Shown: positions 4,530-6,488 of the stretch, piece by piece | Layout of the letters: each line of letters begins with the position of its first letter | How positions within the stretch are numbered: position 1 is the first letter of the stretch | NCBI GenBank assembly: GCA_964573885.1 | Contig: CAZNLL010000173.1 | Coordinates: 1-6,488 of the forward strand | Reading direction: 5' to 3' | Origin: CAZNLL01 sp964573885 | GTDB lineage: Bacteria; Desulfobacterota; DSM-4660; Desulfatiglandales; Desulfatiglandaceae | DNA: 6,488 nucleotides | Program-made: the position numbers and the translations under genes | Notes under the pieces: model-generated | Database searches by the model: none | The model's input: only the letters and a program-made list of their open reading frames with translations | Told to the model about the DNA's origin: nothing

Positions 4530-6167
4530 CTAAGGAATGGAAACGCCGGTTCTTTGACCTGCAGCCAGGTTTCTCTCAAAAAGCAAACCCATACGATTCA
4601 GGGTCCATACTATGCGCTCAAAGAACCCTGTGAGCAGCAGAAAACGGGTCCGGTCCCGGGCATCAAGCCCCTCCTGTTTTGCCAAGAAGGTCTTTCTGAT
4701 CTTTTTCATAAGGTCACTTCGGTCCCGGGTCAATTGAACCAGGGTGCGAACATTTTCCCGGTTCGAAACCTGATCTGTTTCGCAAAGGGTAAGGAGCAGG
4801 AAGTCAAGGGCCTCTACATAGACCTCCTTGAACTGCTCCGCCGCCGCTGTGGCATTCCATTGACTCAACTCGGAGGAAAAATTGGAAAACACATCATTTA
4901 ATGTCTCCAGGAGGCTCTGCCTGTCCTGCAAGTAAATAACCCTTTCAATGGTCCGGCCCGAATACTCTTCGCTGAGCAAGGCGTTGATGAAAACCCGGAT
5001 TTCTTTTGATATGGCCAGCACGGAGGCATAAAGCTCCTTTAAAACAAAGGCCGCCTCTTTCGAATGGGGCTGCCTTAGGTTTTCCGTATAGTTGATCATC
5101 CTGTTTAATAGGCGGCTTTGTTCTTTCTCCACCAGTATTTGGGCCGTCTCTGGATCCTTAAGCGCCTGGTCATAGAGGTAACGGGGTTGAGACCATTTCT
5201 CCTCCTGGGCCTCGGGCCAATGTCTTTTGAGGAGATAGGCATAGGGGCCGTTTAAAATCGTGAGGATCACAGCTGTTCCCAAATTGAAGATGATATAGAT
5301 CAGGGCCATCTGCTGGGTCATAGGTATCTTGGTTGTTACTGAGACCAGGAAAGAATAGACAAGCGGAAGATGACCGTACACCTCCAAGTAGAAGAGAAAA
5401 ACAAATACAATGACGCCTATCACATTGAAAAAAACCTGGCCAATGATTACCTGTTTGATTTTGCCCCTCAGTTTAAAAGACAGGAAAAGGACAATGGCGC
5501 TTGATCCCAAGCCGGTGCCATATATGAACATCATGGTCTGGCCGTAAGAGATCAGCCCCGAAGAGGCCATGGTGATGGCCAGGATACTCACCCCGGATGA
5601 AGATTGTGTCAGGGCGGTCAGGAGAGCCCCGGCGAGGAAAGCCGCAAAATAGGACTCCCCGCTGCAGAGAAGACTCGATATGGGCAGATCCATGTTGGAA
5701 ACAGGAGCGGCCCCCATTCTGAGAAGGTGGAGGCCATAAAAGAGCAGACCCAGTCCGAAAAGAGATGTGGACAAATGACGGTAGCGTGCGGGCTTTTCAA
5801 AGGCGACGGAAATGCCGGCAAGACCCAATACATAGAGCACCAGAATCTTTAGCTCCAGAAAAGCCAGTATAACCAGACCGCCACAGCCCACATTGGCCCA
5901 AAAAACCACGATGAGGGCCTGGCGGGTTCTTATAAGGCCCCCGGAGAGAAGGCTGCCAACGATGAATGTAATGGCCGATCTGGACTGGGAGATAAAGCCT
6001 GTGACCAACCCTATTAGGAGGGCCTGGTATGTCCTGCTCACATACTTTGCCATGATCTGGCGGAAGCGGCGGCCTGTCACGGTGCTTGTTATGTTGACAA
6101 TTTGACGGTATACTTTATTTTTTTGAAATCTGAGGGGCTTGCATCTCGGTGGGGTATAAAATGACAC
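4530..6167 (-). CDS. Na/Pi cotransporter family protein with PhoU-like C-terminal region, 5' end missing or replaced
   Basis: This is an inner-membrane transporter of the sodium/phosphate cotransporter (NptA/PNaS) family. It has two repeat signatures: QSRSA at residues 61-65 and TQSSSG at 187-192. The first departs from the usual QSSSA. Several hydrophobic spans lie between residues about 48 and 310. A long soluble helical region from about 340 to 530 resembles the PhoU-like C-terminal domain of this family. Family members normally begin with a hydrophobic hairpin ending in a (L)xxxTGRRFR-type motif. Here TGRRFRQ starts at residue 31 (base 6077), and the 30 residues before it are basic, not hydrophobic, and match nothing I know. 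The ATG at 6165-6167 lacks a clear ribosome binding site, so the real 5' end is probably missing. The gene converges with the transglutaminase-like gene. Phosphate transport is the family role; the substrate is not proven here. Confidence 0.85.
   Translation of the reverse strand: MSFYTPPRCKPLRFQKNKVYRQIVNITSTVTGRRFRQIMAKYVSRTYQALLIGLVTGFISQSRSAITFIVGSLLSGGLIRTRQALIVVFWANVGCGGLVILAFLELKILVLYVLGLAGISVAFEKPARYRHLSTSLFGLGLLFYGLHLLRMGAAPVSNMDLPISSLLCSGESYFAAFLAGALLTALTQSSSGVSILAITMASSGLISYGQTMMFIYGTGLGSSAIVLFLSFKLRGKIKQVIIGQVFFNVIGVIVFVFLFYLEVYGHLPLVYSFLVSVTTKIPMTQQMALIYIIFNLGTAVILTILNGPYAYLLKRHWPEAQEEKWSQPRYLYDQALKDPETAQILVEKEQSRLLNRMINYTENLRQPHSKEAAFVLKELYASVLAISKEIRVFINALLSEEYSGRTIERVIYLQDRQSLLETLNDVFSNFSSELSQWNATAAAEQFKEVYVEALDFLLLTLCETDQVSNRENVRTLVQLTRDRSDLMKKIRKTFLAKQEGLDARDRTRFLLLTGFFERIVWTLNRMGLLFERNLAAGQRTGVSIP
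6086..6114 (+). promoter_or_regulatory. Weak promoter-like sequence in the junction segment
   Basis: TTGTTA (6086-6091) and TATACT (6109-6114) are 17 bases apart on the + strand, matching consensus at four and five of six positions. It points toward the pheS remnant. It lies in a segment of doubtful origin, so it may be chance. Confidence 0.25.
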
Positions 6168-6488
6168 TGTTACGTCCTTGAATGATCTCTCTGGGGCACT
6201 GAGATCCTGTTTCTTTCAAAAGAGATTGAAATGATATCAAAAATCAAATCCTCAATCTTTGCCAAGAAAAAAAAGATTATTTTTCTCAAAAGGAAAAAGA
6301 AAAGCGATTCGATAAAGAAGCCATCGATGTAACGATGCCGGGAAGAAGACCTCTTTTGGGACGATATCATCCTATTTCTCAAATGACACGAAAAATCGTG
6401 AATATTTTAACAGAGATGGGATTTTCCTTGGCAAGTGGCCCGAATTTAGATTCTGCTGTAAGAAGTGATTCGGCGGGATGTAGGTATT
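6130..6488 (+). pseudogene. pheS: 5' part of phenylalanyl-tRNA synthetase alpha subunit, frameshifted and cut by the window end
   Basis: PheS attaches phenylalanine to its tRNA as part of the alpha2beta2 enzyme. The clearest match is bases 6230-6430, reading NDIKNQILNL, then KEAIDVTMPGRRPLLGRYHP, then a stretch through EMGFSLASGPNLD. This is the end of the PheS coiled-coil arm followed by the hallmark IDV(T/S)LPGRR motif and the start of the catalytic domain. Upstream, in other frames, LRGLHLGG (6130-6153) matches the LRVxYLGKKG region and LFLSKEIE (6207-6230) the following helix. Joining these pieces needs one extra A at the A-run at 6229-6231, one extra G at the G-run at 6193-6196, and readthrough of a stop at 6157-6159. 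After GPNLD the usual family sequence (about DYYNFDALN) does not follow. Codons are AT-rich compared with the rest of the window. It is either a pseudogene or low-quality contig-end sequence. The N-terminal 40-50 residues are not found. Confidence 0.7.

Noticed and set aside
4334..4901. Two + strand open frames (99 and 133 aa) in the convergent region
   Set aside because: They overlap the terminator repeats and the antisense of the transporter's C-terminal domain, and their low-complexity translations have no homology signal.
6170..6382. 70-aa open frame on the - strand rich in Phe, Ile and Lys
   Set aside because: It is the antisense of the pheS remnant's A-rich coiled-coil codons and not a real protein.
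1..6488. CRISPR array, tRNA, rRNA, insertion sequence or attachment site
   Set aside because: I saw no regularly spaced repeats, no tRNA cloverleaf, no rRNA motifs and no transposase or integrase signatures on either strand.

Overview
This looks like a metagenome-derived scaffold from an anaerobic deltaproteobacterium (Desulfobacterota). The basis is moderate GC with strong AAGGAGG-type ribosome binding sites, a PAS-rich hybrid-kinase remnant of a type I associate with sulfate reducers, and small V4R-like proteins. The taxonomic call is inference only. Assembly quality is uneven: there is a 10-base N gap at 1990-1999, several frame breaks in one sensor gene, and an apparent composite junction near 6078-6130 followed by AT-richer sequence from a different gene context.

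Layout. (1) 151-1513, + strand: a compact three-gene operon. It encodes a 62-residue protein of unknown function and two small soluble proteins (178 and 201 aa) whose C-terminal halves resemble the V4R / 4-vinyl-reductase-like small-molecule-binding fold, but without the usual C-terminal cysteines. It ends at a composite terminator (1553-1622). (2) 1709-2652, + strand: a good sigma70 promoter, a leader with two alternative hairpins, and the broken remains of a PAS-PAS hybrid histidine kinase. The second PAS domain runs almost directly into the last residues of a receiver domain, so the whole kinase core is missing. (3) 2705-4353, + strand: a near-consensus promoter with an overlapping palindrome, a short-chain dehydrogenase/reductase (SDR), and a transglutaminase-like cysteine hydrolase that starts at a GTG. 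(4) 4354-4490: inverted repeats between convergent genes, probably a bidirectional terminator. (5) 4530-6167, - strand: a Na/Pi cotransporter family protein with a PhoU-like C-terminal region and no first membrane hairpin. (6) about 6130-6488, + strand: a decayed or error-ridden 5' part of pheS, with at least two and perhaps three apparent homopolymer-length frameshifts and a stop.

How the parts relate. The three-gene operon at the left is the most novel intact unit. The tight spacing and two divergent, related small-molecule-binding-like proteins suggest they act together, possibly as a heteromer, with the 62-aa protein as a partner. The SDR and the transglutaminase-like protein are probably co-transcribed, but no shared pathway is evident. 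The right end should not be read as true genomic linkage without checking, because both head-to-head genes there lack their 5' ends.
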